DNA from: Giardia muris
Lineage: Eukaryota > Fornicata > Diplomonadida > Hexamitidae
Assembly: GCA_006247105.1 (NCBI GenBank)
Contig: CM016928.1
Span: 1,054,001 to 1,118,000 of the forward strand
Length of the DNA stretch: 64,000 bases
Reading direction: 5' to 3'
In this document: in pieces, positions 1-8,874 of the stretch
How the letters are laid out: every line of letters starts with the position of its first letter
Position numbering within the stretch: the stretch's first letter is position 1
Translations under genes and position numbers: made by a program
Notes under the pieces: generated by a model
What the model was told of the DNA's origin: nothing
The model's database searches: none
Seen by the model: only the letters and a program-made list of their open reading frames with translations

Positions 1-1622
1 TTCTCATCCTCCTTCGCAAAGCGTTCGGCATCCCTGACCATCCGATCGATCTCCTCCTGGGAAAGACGATTAGCATTCTGGTTAATCGACAGCTGCTTGG
101 AGTTCCCAGTGCCACCAAGATCCTTGGCAGTGACGGTCAGGACACCGTCAGCGGAGACATCATAGGTGACCTCGATCTTCGGGACTCCACGAGGAGCAGG
201 AGGGATGCCGCCGAGGTCGAACGTGCCAAGAAGATTGTTATCCTTCGTCAGAGGCCGCTCACCCTCGAAGATGCGGATCGTGACGGTCGTCTGGTTATCC
301 GCGTACGTCGTGAACGTCTCCTTACGAGTCGTCGGGACGGTTGTGTTACGAGGGATGAGAACCGTCATGTTCGTCCCCGAGGTCTCGATACCAAGGGAAA
401 GCGGGGTGACGTCGAGCAAGAGGATATCGTTGAGCGCACCATCGCCAGCCTGAGTCTTATCGGAACCAAGGATGGCAGCCTGGACTGCCGCACCATACGC
501 AACCGCCTCATCTGGGTTGACACTCTTCGAGAGCTCGCGGTTGTTAAAGAAGTCCTTGAGAAGCTGCTGGACCTTCGGGATACGAGTGGAACCACCAACG
601 AGGACGATGTCATGAACCTCGTTCTTCGAGATCTTCCCATCCTTAAGGACGCGGTCGACGGGCTCGAGGCACTTGCGGAAAAGGTCGATGCAAAGGTCCT
701 CGAACTTCGCACGCGTGATTGACGTGAAGAAGTCAACGCCCTCAAATAGGGATTCGAGTTCGATCGACGCCTGCTGGCTCGAGGACAGCGTGCGCTTCGC
801 GCGCTCACAGGCGGTACGGAGACGACGAACGGCACGCGCCGATCCGCTGATATCCTTCCCATGCTTCTTCTTGAACTCGGCGATGAGCCAGTTGACGAGG
901 CGGGAATCGAAGTCCTCACCACCAAGGTGCGTATCACCAGCCGTTGCCTTGACCTCAAAGACGCCCGACTGGGGGTCAACCGTCAAGAGGGAGACATCGA
1001 AAGTACCGCCACCGAGATCGAAGATCAAGATGTTGCGCTCCCCACCAGAAGTGTTCTTATCGAGCCCATAAGCGATGGCAGCGGCTGTTGGCTCGTTGAT
1101 GATGCGCAGGACGCTAAGGCCGGCGATCGTCCCGGCATTCTGGGTCGCCTTACGCTGGGAGTCCGAGAAGTACGCGGGAACCGTGATGATTGCCTCCGTC
1201 ACCTTCGCTCCGAGGTAATCGGAGGCGATGTCCTTCATCTTCGTGAGGACCATCGAGGAGATCTCTTCGGGGGAGAAGGTCTTCTTCTCACCCTTGAAGG
1301 TGACCTGGATCTGAGGCTTCTCATCGGGGCCGGAGACGACCTTGAAGGGGAAGTGCTTCATATCCGCTTGGACCTCGGGGTCGTTGAAGCGGCGCCCGAT
1401 CAGGCGCTTAGCGTCGAAGACGGTGTTCTCAGGGTTCATCGCGGACTGGTTCTTCGCAGACTCGCCGATCAGGCGCTCTGTATCGGTGAAGGCGACGTAC
1501 GAGGGGGTCGTGTAGGTCCCCTGGTCATTCGCAATGATTTCGACCTTCCCGTTCTGGAAGACGCCGACGCACGAGTACGTGGTGCCAAGGTCAATGCCGA
1601 CAGCCGGAGCCACAGGTGCCAT
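1..1622 (-). CDS. HSP70: Cytosolic-type HSP70 chaperone, 3' end truncated by the window
   Basis: ATP-dependent chaperone that binds and releases unfolded polypeptides. The reading frame begins at ATG 1620-1622 ([11 protein letters not shown]...) and stays open to the window edge, giving about 540 of the usual ~650 residues, so the C-terminal lid and tail are missing. The sequence shows the ATPase signature IDLGTTYS at residues 10-17 and the phosphate-binding [12 protein letters not shown] near residues 198-210. The last codons visible ([19 protein letters not shown]) belong to the helical lid base of the substrate-binding domain. There is no signal or organelle presequence, so a cytosolic form is inferred. 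Start chosen because it directly precedes the conserved core. Strand and spacing: 71 nt downstream of the RCE1-like gene on the same strand. Confidence 0.96.
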   Translation of the reverse strand, partial: MAPVAPAVGIDLGTTYSCVGVFQNGKVEIIANDQGTYTTPSYVAFTDTERLIGESAKNQSAMNPENTVFDAKRLIGRRFNDPEVQADMKHFPFKVVSGPDEKPQIQVTFKGEKKTFSPEEISSMVLTKMKDIASDYLGAKVTEAIITVPAYFSDSQRKATQNAGTIAGLSVLRIINEPTAAAIAYGLDKNTSGGERNILIFDLGGGTFDVSLLTVDPQSGVFEVKATAGDTHLGGEDFDSRLVNWLIAEFKKKHGKDISGSARAVRRLRTACERAKRTLSSSQQASIELESLFEGVDFFTSITRAKFEDLCIDLFRKCLEPVDRVLKDGKISKNEVHDIVLVGGSTRIPKVQQLLKDFFNNRELSKSVNPDEAVAYGAAVQAAILGSDKTQAGDGALNDILLLDVTPLSLGIETSGTNMTVLIPRNTTVPTTRKETFTTYADNQTTVTIRIFEGERPLTKDNNLLGTFDLGGIPPAPRGVPKIEVTYDVSADGVLTVTAKDLGGTGNSKQLSINQNANRLSQEEIDRMVRDAERFAKEDE

Positions 1623-1693
1623 ATCTTTTTCTCTGCCCCTCTTGTTGATCTTGATACAATCAATCGATTATCAATCTATCGTAGATCGACTTA
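1623..1693 (-). promoter_or_regulatory. AT-rich upstream region of HSP70 with a direct repeat
   Basis: The 71 nt between the RCE1-like stop and the HSP70 start are distinctly AT-rich compared with flanking coding DNA. On the plus strand ATCAATC occurs at 1659-1665 and again at 1670-1676, an 11-nt spacing. No classical heat-shock element (alternating GAA/TTC) was seen. Interpreting this as the HSP70 promoter is inference from position. Confidence 0.4.
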
Positions 1694-2479
1694 TCAGGTT
1701 AGTAGTGCGAGCCTTCCCATTGTCACCCCGCACCGGGTACACATCAGCGTGAAGAATGCTCCACCCAAACAAAGACCGGCGCCGTTGAGGTACCAATCCT
1801 CGGCATCGCGCGTGTAAGGTGGCCCTATGAGGTTAGCCAGTGAATGTACAGCGATCACGGGCCACACGGACTCGGTAATGCGTAAGAGGAGGGCGCAATA
1901 TACCCCAAATATCGTGGTTTGCATTATCAGACCAATGCTTTCTCGAATTGCGCACGCAATGAGACCTATCCAACCCTTCTCACGTGCCTGCTCCATAATG
2001 CGGTCTCGTAGGACGACGACGTGCACGAGCCCGAATGCTAGACTTGACGACAGCGTTCGAGACCAGAAGGGAACCTTTGCGCTCCTCAACACGACCTCAG
2101 GAAGAAGCCTGTACTCGACCTCCTCAAGGACTGGGGCGGCAAGCGTGACATACCAGAAGTGCGAGGACCGATGGTGTTTAAGCCGTAGATTCATCTGCTT
2201 CAATGCTGAGAGGAGGATTGCCAGTGGTTGTAAGATGATGACGAGCATGGTCACCCCATCAGGAATATGCGTCAGGTACGGCCAGAAGCTCGAGGAGTCC
2301 AATCCCAATCTGTACAGACGGAGGAGTGATAGGATGACAGTGACAACACTACTAGTAAAGGCGATTCGTATCCTCCTTCTGGTTTGTTTGCCTACCTCAC
2401 ACCAACGACTTAGGACAAGGATGAGGGTGACATGCACGAGCACCCCCACCCATGGGAAGGTTAGTGCACGCGTCATCAT
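1694..2479 (-). CDS. RCE1: RCE1-type CAAX prenyl endopeptidase (ABI family membrane protease)
   Basis: Predicted integral membrane protease that removes the -AAX tripeptide from prenylated proteins at the ER. The 261-residue protein is hydrophobic with several membrane segments (about residues 10-24, 41-56, 77-93, 111-118, 142-157, 184-200, 206-220). It carries the family signatures: EEVEYR with Glu119/Glu120 and Arg124 (motif 1, EExxxR), FGLVH with His153 (motif 2, FxxxH), and HSLAN with His212 and Asn216 (motif 4, HxxxN). Sizes of known RCE1 proteins are slightly larger (~300), so it is compact. Two ATGs are adjacent (2477-2479 and 2474-2476). It lies 14 nt downstream of TSR3 on the same strand. 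Assignment rests on spacing of the three motifs in a polytopic protein; another ABI-family protease is the alternative. Confidence 0.82.
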   Translation of the reverse strand: MMTRALTFPWVGVLVHVTLILVLSRWCEVGKQTRRRIRIAFTSSVVTVILSLLRLYRLGLDSSSFWPYLTHIPDGVTMLVIILQPLAILLSALKQMNLRLKHHRSSHFWYVTLAAPVLEEVEYRLLPEVVLRSAKVPFWSRTLSSSLAFGLVHVVVLRDRIMEQAREKGWIGLIACAIRESIGLIMQTTIFGVYCALLLRITESVWPVIAVHSLANLIGPPYTRDAEDWYLNGAGLCLGGAFFTLMCTRCGVTMGRLALLT

Positions 2480-2492
2480 GGTGGGTATTTCT

Positions 2493-2498
2493 TTTACT
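2493..2498 (-). terminator. AGTAAA poly(A) signal overlapping the TSR3 stop
   Basis: AGTAAA on the minus strand contains the TAA stop of TSR3. AGTRAA is the known Giardia polyadenylation signal; its use here is inferred from position. Confidence 0.6.
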
Positions 2499-3129
2499 CG
2501 GCCCCCTTATCACACCCGTCATTCCCATCGTCGTCGCTTGATGTCTTCAGATCCGCGTACATCTCCTCGTAGCTACGCCCTCGTCGTGCTTGTCGCGCAT
2601 CCTGCTCCCGATCCAGATCCTCAAGGATCATGGCTTGGGTCTTGATGACTTCCTCAGCCGTTTGACAATTAGCGTAACGGTCAAGGGCATCAGAATTCAA
2701 GGAGATGAACCCGTTTGCATAGGGGAAATGGTTGATCAATTCGAGTGCCTGTTCCTTATGACCACAGATCCAGAGGCCCGCCGCAAACGCCTCGGCGCAA
2801 TTCAGCTTGTAGGGCTTCCCATAGTTGACTTGATTGCTGGCTACGAGGAAGGGTAAGAGCCGATGGTTCCGGCAGGGTAGCTTCGTGATGGGAACGTTGT
2901 GCTGTAAGACTTCATTCCATGAGCAGTCGACAGTCCCAAGTCCGAATTGCTCCAATAGGGGCGCATCCTCCCGCGAAAGAACTGTCACGCCTTCCGAGCT
3001 TAGAAGGATGCCCTTGAAAAAGGTCGACTTCGATATGACCTTGCAGAGGCCTAGACGCTCCAGACGTTTAGCAGAGCACCTACGCGCATCGCATTGCTGA
3101 TAATCGTAGGCGACTAGTCGAATTGACAT
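2494..3129 (-). CDS. TSR3: TSR3, 18S rRNA aminocarboxypropyltransferase
   Basis: Transfers the 3-amino-3-carboxypropyl group from S-adenosylmethionine onto the hypermodified m1-acp3-psi nucleotide of 18S rRNA during late 40S maturation. The 211-residue protein has the family hallmarks: an N-terminal segment with YDYQQCDARRCSAKRL (residues ~8-23), the DCSW motif near residue 68, and the strongly conserved RLLPFLVASNQVNYGKP and LNCAEAFAAGLWICG stretches in the middle. The C-terminus is an acidic low-complexity tail, as in eukaryotic TSR3. Start ATG 3127-3129 precedes the conserved N-terminus directly. Its stop lies inside an AGTAAA motif. Neighbouring SPB1 upstream acts in the same general process, but co-regulation is not shown. 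Confidence 0.92.
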   Translation of the reverse strand: MSIRLVAYDYQQCDARRCSAKRLERLGLCKVISKSTFFKGILLSSEGVTVLSREDAPLLEQFGLGTVDCSWNEVLQHNVPITKLPCRNHRLLPFLVASNQVNYGKPYKLNCAEAFAAGLWICGHKEQALELINHFPYANGFISLNSDALDRYANCQTAEEVIKTQAMILEDLDREQDARQARRGRSYEEMYADLKTSSDDDGNDGCDKGAE

Positions 3130-3158
3130 TTCGGTGTTTACCCTATTCTTCTCCCCAT

Positions 3159-6149
3159 TTACCGACGCCGTCGCTTCTGTTGCTTGAACTGGGCTAGTGC
3201 CTGGTTGACCAGGCCCTTCGAGCGCATGGCCTTCTTCCCGACCCCGCCTATGAACGGATGCCCTCGGAGTAGATCCTTCTTCATACGGCGATCGACATGC
3301 TTCACCCCACGCTTGTCTCGTCGGCCCGCATTGTCCAGCGCTCCTCTCTTATTGATATTACTAACGACAATCCGGGTCCGCTTCCGCTCTTGCCCAGCCT
3401 TCCGAACACGGGCTGCAGCCTTCTCAAGAATCGTTACCTTCTCACGCTCACTAAGATCTGTTCGTGCCGTAAGGGCGTCGGCCTTCGTCGTGAGCATCTT
3501 CAAACGGCTATAAGCACGAAGTCTCTTTCGTGCCATCGCCTCACGAACTTTCTTGATCGGTCTAGCACTGAGCGCCTCAATGCGTGCCTTCTGAAGTGCG
3601 ATCTCGTCCTTCGTCACAGGGGGTGCAGGCCTCCAATGAGTTTCCTCGTCATTGACAAACCAACGGGGTAAAGACCCTGGATCCTCATCGTGGAAGAATG
3701 CATACCTATTGATCGTCGAGTCCAGAAGCTCGTCACGCCCCTTCTTCGTCCCCGCCTTCTTAACGAGTGCGAGCTTGATTGCTTGATTGTGCGGATCCTT
3801 CAGAAGACGTGCTTCCTCCTTGTTCATTAGATCCTCTTCGAAGACCTCCTCATCGGAAGAGGATGAGACGTGTGAATCCGAGGACATGGACAAAGCACCA
3901 TTAGAACCCATATCGACCCGGTCCTGTGTATACCCAAGTCTTATATCTTCGGTCGTGAGCATCGTGGTAAGCTTCTTCAAACTCCCATCAACCATAGGAG
4001 AGCTATCATCTCCAGATGAATCCTCAGTCTCAGATCCCTTTGTGTGTGAAGAGGCTTCTGGTTCATGCACGATCTCAATGGTATTTGAACGAGCATGAAG
4101 GGCACTCTCAAACGTTCCGACGTTATCAACACTCTCCTTTAACGCTGCAAGCTGCGCCTCCCGACGCGCCTTCTTCTTCTCTTGTCTAGCAATCTCCTTC
4201 ACCCGCCGCTTATGGGCCGCCACCCGTTGGAGAATATCTCGAGGAAGTGGATAGCTATCCCAGTATTCATCATCCTTATCCATCTCGGGCTCATTTGAAG
4301 GTTTCTTCTCACGGTCATAAGTAGGCTTGTCCTCCAAAAATGCCGCTTGTCCAAACCAACGGTCTTGTAATCGCTTAGTCGCCAGACCATCCGCCTCATT
4401 GGTATTCTGAGCGGAAACTATAAGGTCATCCTCAAAGATATACCCCTTGCTCTTACGGAAGAGGGTTTCCCGTTCAGCAAGCTTCGTTTTGAGCTTCTCC
4501 CGCTTCTGTGCGAGTTCATCATACCAATAGTCTGCATTACGATCGATCTCGTCGAGGTATCTCTCACGCTCGTCAAGGCCAAGTTCATCGGAGTCGCTGT
4601 TGCTTGGGGAAGTATGGCCACTGGTATCATGTAGCTGCTCACCAAGCTTTCGGACATCAGCCATTGTCGTCGCATTCTTCTCAGAGATCTGTTCCTGAAG
4701 CTTCTCATATTGAGATAGGCTGAATAAGTTGCGCTGAAGAATGGCATCTTCCATGCCCAATTGATGTGTCCCCTTCTTCATCTGCTTCCTACGTTCGCGT
4801 TCAAGCTTCCGAGCCGCATATTTCGCGTCACGACGCTCCTTCTCCTGTCGCTCATGAAGAAGGAATTGGGCCTGAAGAACGGCTTGTTGTTCTGGAGGAA
4901 GCTTAAGGAACTCAGCACTGGACATGTTCGGAGCCATGGGTTGGAGTTCTTCTCCCTCCTTTGCCTTATTCGTGGCCTCAAGCTCGAGGGGAATGGTAAT
5001 CGTACACAGATATGCAAGGAGACACTCGCGCCACACCAGAAGGCGCCGGAACTCACCCTTATTCATCGCCAGGATGTCGTTACAAACGGCAACGATGTTC
5101 TCCGTCGTTTTCGGGTGTGCGACGATCTCCGCGTGCAAGCGCGCATACTCTTCCCAGGAGTCGATACGGCGGCCATTGAAGGTAAGGTCAGGAAGCTTAC
5201 TAGGGTCTGCATAAGGAGAGAATCGCGGGTTGCCACGAACGTCCTTCGTAAAGTCAATGGAGACGTGGCGTGCAAGCATGTTGACTGGGGCATCACCTAC
5301 GACAAAGTCAAGAACGGGTAAGGACCTACGAAGTCCTGCACCACCATCCTCGTCATATCCATCCCGATGGCGCGTATCCGAATCTAAATACTTGACGAGT
5401 TTTCGTAGAGAAGACTCTTGCTTAAACCCAGCCTTTGTACCTGCTGCAAATACCTCCTCGCGGGCATTCTCCGTTGCCTCACGGGTATAATCTCGAAAAA
5501 CATGAGCCGGGTCGAAGAAGCGCTGATCAAGCTCCTTTGGAGATAAGTAGTCCCGACACACGAGGAATATCTCCGCGGACGAGTCACGCGAGGCACGCGG
5601 TTTAAATGCATCAACCTTACGGAAGAGTTGCTCTAGGACATGAAGGAGGGCCAAATAATCTGAGCTTCGAAACACCTTAGTCACGAAGATGCCTCCACGC
5701 GTCAGGAACTCGCATGCGAGCTTGGCCGCGGCGAGGACCAAACCGTTCTGAAGGAAGGCGTCAAGGGACCAGTCCGTTCCCATGTTTGGCGCCCCGTCAT
5801 GGACGACGGCACCAATTTCCCAGCCAGCGCACCGCTCCCGTAGGGTGGCACGACATGCGGGTGTCGTGATATCAGCTTGGAAAGAGACAACGCCAGGTAT
5901 GGGCCTGATCGGAACCAAGTCAACTGCGACAATGAGAGACCCGACTGGCATCCGACGGGCGGCCACCTGAGACCAGCCACCGGGGGCGGCACACAAGTCG
6001 ATGAGACACTGGGTCCCCGCAAGGAACCCGAAGCGCTCGTCGATCTGCTCGAGCTTGAACGCGGCACGCGAGCGGTAGCCCTGCTCCTTCGCAAGGCGGT
6101 AGTACGCGTCCTTCCGGCCCTTCCCGATCTTTGAGTGCCGAGTACTCAT
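3159..6149 (-). CDS. SPB1: SPB1/FTSJ3, rRNA 2'-O-methyltransferase
   Basis: Nucleolar AdoMet-dependent methyltransferase of pre-60S particles; the yeast homologue methylates the A-loop guanosine of the large rRNA. The 996-residue protein begins with a complete FtsJ/RrmJ-type domain (residues ~8-215). The SAM-binding stretch is DLCAAPGGWSQ (51-61) and the catalytic K-D-K-E tetrad is visible as Lys32, Asp118, Lys158 and Glu193. A long charged central region (about 340-700) is rich in Lys, Glu and coiled-coil heptads. The C-terminal ~200 residues (DLMNKEEARLLKDPHNQAIKLALVK onward) match the Spb1 C-terminal domain, ending in a basic tail KQQKRRRR suited to nucleolar retention. Length is close to yeast and human proteins. 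Start ATG 6147-6149 gives the typical SPB1 N-terminus (KIGKGRKDAYYRLAKEQGY). Confidence 0.95.
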   Translation of the reverse strand: MSTRHSKIGKGRKDAYYRLAKEQGYRSRAAFKLEQIDERFGFLAGTQCLIDLCAAPGGWSQVAARRMPVGSLIVAVDLVPIRPIPGVVSFQADITTPACRATLRERCAGWEIGAVVHDGAPNMGTDWSLDAFLQNGLVLAAAKLACEFLTRGGIFVTKVFRSSDYLALLHVLEQLFRKVDAFKPRASRDSSAEIFLVCRDYLSPKELDQRFFDPAHVFRDYTREATENAREEVFAAGTKAGFKQESSLRKLVKYLDSDTRHRDGYDEDGGAGLRRSLPVLDFVVGDAPVNMLARHVSIDFTKDVRGNPRFSPYADPSKLPDLTFNGRRIDSWEEYARLHAEIVAHPKTTENIVAVCNDILAMNKGEFRRLLVWRECLLAYLCTITIPLELEATNKAKEGEELQPMAPNMSSAEFLKLPPEQQAVLQAQFLLHERQEKERRDAKYAARKLERERRKQMKKGTHQLGMEDAILQRNLFSLSQYEKLQEQISEKNATTMADVRKLGEQLHDTSGHTSPSNSDSDELGLDERERYLDEIDRNADYWYDELAQKREKLKTKLAERETLFRKSKGYIFEDDLIVSAQNTNEADGLATKRLQDRWFGQAAFLEDKPTYDREKKPSNEPEMDKDDEYWDSYPLPRDILQRVAAHKRRVKEIARQEKKKARREAQLAALKESVDNVGTFESALHARSNTIEIVHEPEASSHTKGSETEDSSGDDSSPMVDGSLKKLTTMLTTEDIRLGYTQDRVDMGSNGALSMSSDSHVSSSSDEEVFEEDLMNKEEARLLKDPHNQAIKLALVKKAGTKKGRDELLDSTINRYAFFHDEDPGSLPRWFVNDEETHWRPAPPVTKDEIALQKARIEALSARPIKKVREAMARKRLRAYSRLKMLTTKADALTARTDLSEREKVTILEKAAARVRKAGQERKRTRIVVSNINKRGALDNAGRRDKRGVKHVDRRMKKDLLRGHPFIGGVGKKAMRSKGLVNQALAQFKQQKRRRR

Positions 6150-6185
6150 TTCAATTATTTATCCTGATCAACGTCACCGTCACCG

Positions 6186-7070
6186 TCAACGCTTCGGGGT
6201 AAGGAAGGGGTGCCGGAGTAGCTCATCGACTGTGATCCGCGCCTCGGGGGCACGGACGAGCATCCGCTGGATCAGGTCCCGGCTACTCGGACTGAAGTCC
6301 TTGGTGAAGCTATATTCGACCTTGACTATATTATTTTTGGTAACGTCGACGGCGTCATGATAGAAGGGAGCCACGCCCGAAATGAGTTCGAAGCACAGGG
6401 CTCCTAGGCTCCAGACATCGCAGGATTTATCATATGCTTGTCCAAGCATCACTTCCGGTGGTAGGTAATCAAGAGTGCCACATTGAGTTCTTCTTCTACC
6501 TCCCGGGGCGGGATGGTGCACGGACCAACCAAAGTCCGCGATCTTGTAGCTATAAGTTGCCATTCTTGTGAGCTCATCCTCCTCCTTGCTACGAGCCGCA
6601 GTAGCATTCCCCTGGGGTGGACCGCAGATGAGGATATTCTCGGCTTTCAAGTCCCGATGGAAGATGTTCTTTCTATGTAGGTATTGTAGTGCAGAGGCGA
6701 TGTCTCTGATAATCTTACTGACGACGGGGAGAGGAAACTTAGTGTACTGCTGCAGTTTCGCATATAACTCTCCGTAGGTTGCGACCTCTAAGGCCAAGAA
6801 GATCCTGGTCTGGTCCTGGAACCAGGTGTAGAGCCGAATAACGTTCGGGTGCCGGATGTTTGTGTGGATGTCCAGCTCACGCCTCACTTGTCCCTCAACA
6901 TGCTCCTCACGGATGTACGACTTGTACAGGACCTTGAGGGCAACGACAAACCGTGTACTCTTCTCGCGTGCCAGGTAGACCAGCCCATACTTCCCCCGGC
7001 CCAGAAACCGCCCGATCTCGAAGTCCCCAATGTTCAGGCGTGGCCTAGCCGCAGTATGCCCCGGACTCAT
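6186..7070 (-). CDS. AURK: Aurora-family serine/threonine kinase
   Basis: Mitotic kinase of spindle and basal bodies in eukaryotes. The 294-residue protein is essentially a kinase domain: glycine loop GRGKYG (24-29), ATP-anchoring Lys46 in VALK, catalytic loop HRDLKAEN, and the Aurora hallmark DFGWSVH. The activation segment reads RRRTQCGTLDYLPPE, so the phosphorylated Thr just before the Cys is kept while the preceding Thr of RRTT is Arg. About 20 extra residues (GPPQGNATAARSKEEDELTR region) lie between HRDLKAEN and DFG. The frame is open a further 123 codons upstream, but that stretch is the Lys-rich tail of NOP58 read out of frame, so ATG 7068-7070, 13 nt after the NOP58 stop, is chosen. 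No N-terminal A/D-box extension is present. Confidence 0.94.
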   Translation of the reverse strand: MSPGHTAARPRLNIGDFEIGRFLGRGKYGLVYLAREKSTRFVVALKVLYKSYIREEHVEGQVRRELDIHTNIRHPNVIRLYTWFQDQTRIFLALEVATYGELYAKLQQYTKFPLPVVSKIIRDIASALQYLHRKNIFHRDLKAENILICGPPQGNATAARSKEEDELTRMATYSYKIADFGWSVHHPAPGGRRRTQCGTLDYLPPEVMLGQAYDKSCDVWSLGALCFELISGVAPFYHDAVDVTKNNIVKVEYSFTKDFSPSSRDLIQRMLVRAPEARITVDELLRHPFLTPKR

Positions 7071-7082
7071 CTCTAGGGTTTT

Positions 7083-7088
7083 TTTACT
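7083..7088 (-). terminator. AGTAAA poly(A) signal overlapping the NOP58 stop
   Basis: AGTAAA on the minus strand spans the TAA stop of NOP58 and lies only 12 nt before the Aurora start, so the NOP58 3' end and the Aurora 5' region must share these bases. Confidence 0.6.
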
Positions 7089-8793
7089 CCTCCCCCTTGT
7101 GTTTCTTGTGCTCCTTGTGCTCCTTGTGTTCCTTATGTTCCTTGTGCTTTTTGTGCTCATCCTTGTGCCCCTTATCCTTCTTCTTCTCCTCCTTGTCCTT
7201 GCTCCTCTTCTCCTTGTCCTTCTTCTCCTCTTTCTCTTTCTCCTTATCTCTCTCCTTGTCTTTCTTTTCCTTCTTCTCGGAGTGGTCATCGTGCTTGTGC
7301 TTCCGTTCCTTCTTCTCTGAGATAGGAGCAGGCTCTGGTCCGGCCACGGGCTCCGACTCCATGACAGATTTCGGTTCAGGTTCAGGCACTGGTTTTTGCT
7401 CCGCAACTTTCGCAGGAGTTTTAACCTCATCCTCTCCATCTGTCGGGCCTCGGGTCTTACCAGGAGCCTCTTTCTTCAGACGCATATCGGAGCCGCTATA
7501 CTCAACTGCTACTCCCCGCTGATACGCCTTCATCTTCTGGGCCGCGATGCTCTTGCGGTTGACGCGAGCCTGCTTGTCGCCCTCATAGTAGCGGAGGGCG
7601 GTCTGGATCCTATCGAGCTTGATGTCGGCGAAGGTCGTGTTGGGGGTTTCCGAAAGGGCATCAACCCGAGCTGCGAGAGACGCGTTCGCGGCGAGGACAC
7701 GCGCCATCTTCCCTCGGTTCGGGATCGACGCCTGATCAATAAGGAATGCATGGTAGATGAACCCGTACTTCGGGGTTTGCTTTGAGCCCGCCTTCTTCGC
7801 ACGGAAGAGGGCACGCTCCGCCCCAAGGATCTGGATCGTTGAGGCCGGAAGCTTTGCCAGGCTCAACAGGCCACCAGCCTTAGCTAGAAGCCGTACTCCA
7901 ACGAGAGGACCAACAATTCGGGTGAAGTTAGGAGCAACGGCCAGCATCCGTGCCTCAACATACCGAACGAGCTCTTCACGATAGTTGGTGAGACTGATGA
8001 ACTCATCAGCAAGCTGAACGAGACGGTCGGTATCCGAAGACGTGATGTCCGTCCCCATCGACGTCAACGCTGCTTGATGGATCGCATGCGACTGATTGTG
8101 GGATGCCTCATCAAGAGCAGCAATGAACTCGTCACGTTTCGGGCCGGCCATGGTAGCGCATAGATGCTGCCGATCACGTATACAGACAACAGTCCGCGCG
8201 TAGTCGATACCATTCGAGACGATCCCTGCTAGTTCGGGGAAGTGCCAGCACATCCACTCACGCAAACGCATCGCATACTGATTCGCCTCCTTCTCCGTCT
8301 CGTCGATGAGAGAGATAGCCTGAATGAGCATGATGTCGATCGAGTCTGCGGAGAACTTGATTTGATGGCGGGACATTGCATGGGCGAGTCCAAGTGCCAT
8401 TTGAGCATCGTGAGCTGCACTGAAGTCGGGGATGAGCTTCGCTAGGTGCGCACGGACGGCACGGGAAAGCTCAATACCTGCGTCGGTGCAAGAGGCAGTG
8501 ATCTCACAAGCCTGACGCAAGGCAGTCGCAAGATGAGGATCTTGAACAAGAAGCTCCTTATCTGCGTACTTCTGAAGCATCTGTTTCATCTCCTGAGAGA
8601 TATGCCGCTCGAGAGCTATTGGTAGGGCGGTGGAAAGAGAGTCGAAGGGGAGGAAGGTGATGAGTGAGACAAGGCGCTGAAGGTCTTCGGCACCATGGAT
8701 GGCCGCCGTCACGAGGTCTGCGGCCCGGAGCTTGCTCTCGTCGTGGACCTTGAAGAGGGCGATCCCGGAGGCAGTCTCATAGAGGAGATGCAT
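7084..8793 (-). CDS. NOP58: NOP58, box C/D snoRNP core protein
   Basis: Core scaffold of box C/D snoRNPs that guide 2'-O-methylation of rRNA. The 569-residue protein starts MHLLYETASGIALFKV, matching the NOP58 rather than NOP56 N-terminus, followed by a long coiled-coil and the NOP domain (SNGIDYARTVVCIRDR.. to ..GGLLSLAKLPASTIQILGAERALFRAKKAGSKQTPKYGFIYHAFLI). The C-terminal ~130 residues are a Lys/Glu/Asp tail ending in tandem HKE triplets, typical of the family. Start chosen at 8791-8793: it is preceded by GAAAAAAAGG on the coding strand and fits the conserved N-terminus, whereas the longer frame adds 19 poorly conserved residues. The stop sits in an AGTAAA signal, and Aurora begins 13 nt later. 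Confidence 0.94.
   Translation of the reverse strand: MHLLYETASGIALFKVHDESKLRAADLVTAAIHGAEDLQRLVSLITFLPFDSLSTALPIALERHISQEMKQMLQKYADKELLVQDPHLATALRQACEITASCTDAGIELSRAVRAHLAKLIPDFSAAHDAQMALGLAHAMSRHQIKFSADSIDIMLIQAISLIDETEKEANQYAMRLREWMCWHFPELAGIVSNGIDYARTVVCIRDRQHLCATMAGPKRDEFIAALDEASHNQSHAIHQAALTSMGTDITSSDTDRLVQLADEFISLTNYREELVRYVEARMLAVAPNFTRIVGPLVGVRLLAKAGGLLSLAKLPASTIQILGAERALFRAKKAGSKQTPKYGFIYHAFLIDQASIPNRGKMARVLAANASLAARVDALSETPNTTFADIKLDRIQTALRYYEGDKQARVNRKSIAAQKMKAYQRGVAVEYSGSDMRLKKEAPGKTRGPTDGEDEVKTPAKVAEQKPVPEPEPKSVMESEPVAGPEPAPISEKKERKHKHDDHSEKKEKKDKERDKEKEKEEKKDKEKRSKDKEEKKKDKGHKDEHKKHKEHKEHKEHKEHKKHKGEE
7096..7167 (-). repeat. 9-nt tandem coding repeat (HKE triplets) in NOP58 tail
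   Basis: Imperfect tandem copies of CACAAGGAG and variants (CATAAGGAA, CACAAGGAA) encode HKE repeats at the NOP58 C-terminus. The copies vary mostly at the third codon position, as expected for a selected charge pattern, and such arrays readily change copy number. Confidence 0.8.
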
Positions 8794-8868
8794 CCTTTTT
8801 TTCAAGTTCTCTTTCTCCTCACACCCCAGTTCGCCTTCGAATTCATCCAAACGGTCACCAATTACTCT

Positions 8869-8874
8869 TTCACT
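8869..8874 (-). terminator. AGTGAA poly(A) signal overlapping the OTU gene stop
   Basis: AGTGAA on the minus strand includes the TGA stop of the OTU protease gene. Confidence 0.55.

Noticed and set aside
365..1817. Long open frames on both strands inside HSP70
   Set aside because: Out-of-frame or antisense readings of HSP70; the conserved HSP70 frame runs through the region and is GC-biased, which lengthens shadow ORFs.
7071..7439. N-terminal extension of the Aurora frame rich in Arg/Lys (123 codons)
   Set aside because: It is the NOP58 Lys/Glu tail read in another frame; low complexity explains the absence of stops, and the kinase N-terminus fits ATG 7068-7070.
7030..7522. Plus-strand frames of poly-Leu and Cys/Phe/Ser-rich composition opposite the NOP58 tail
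   Set aside because: Antisense shadows of the A/G-rich HKE/KKE codons; no start context or domain.
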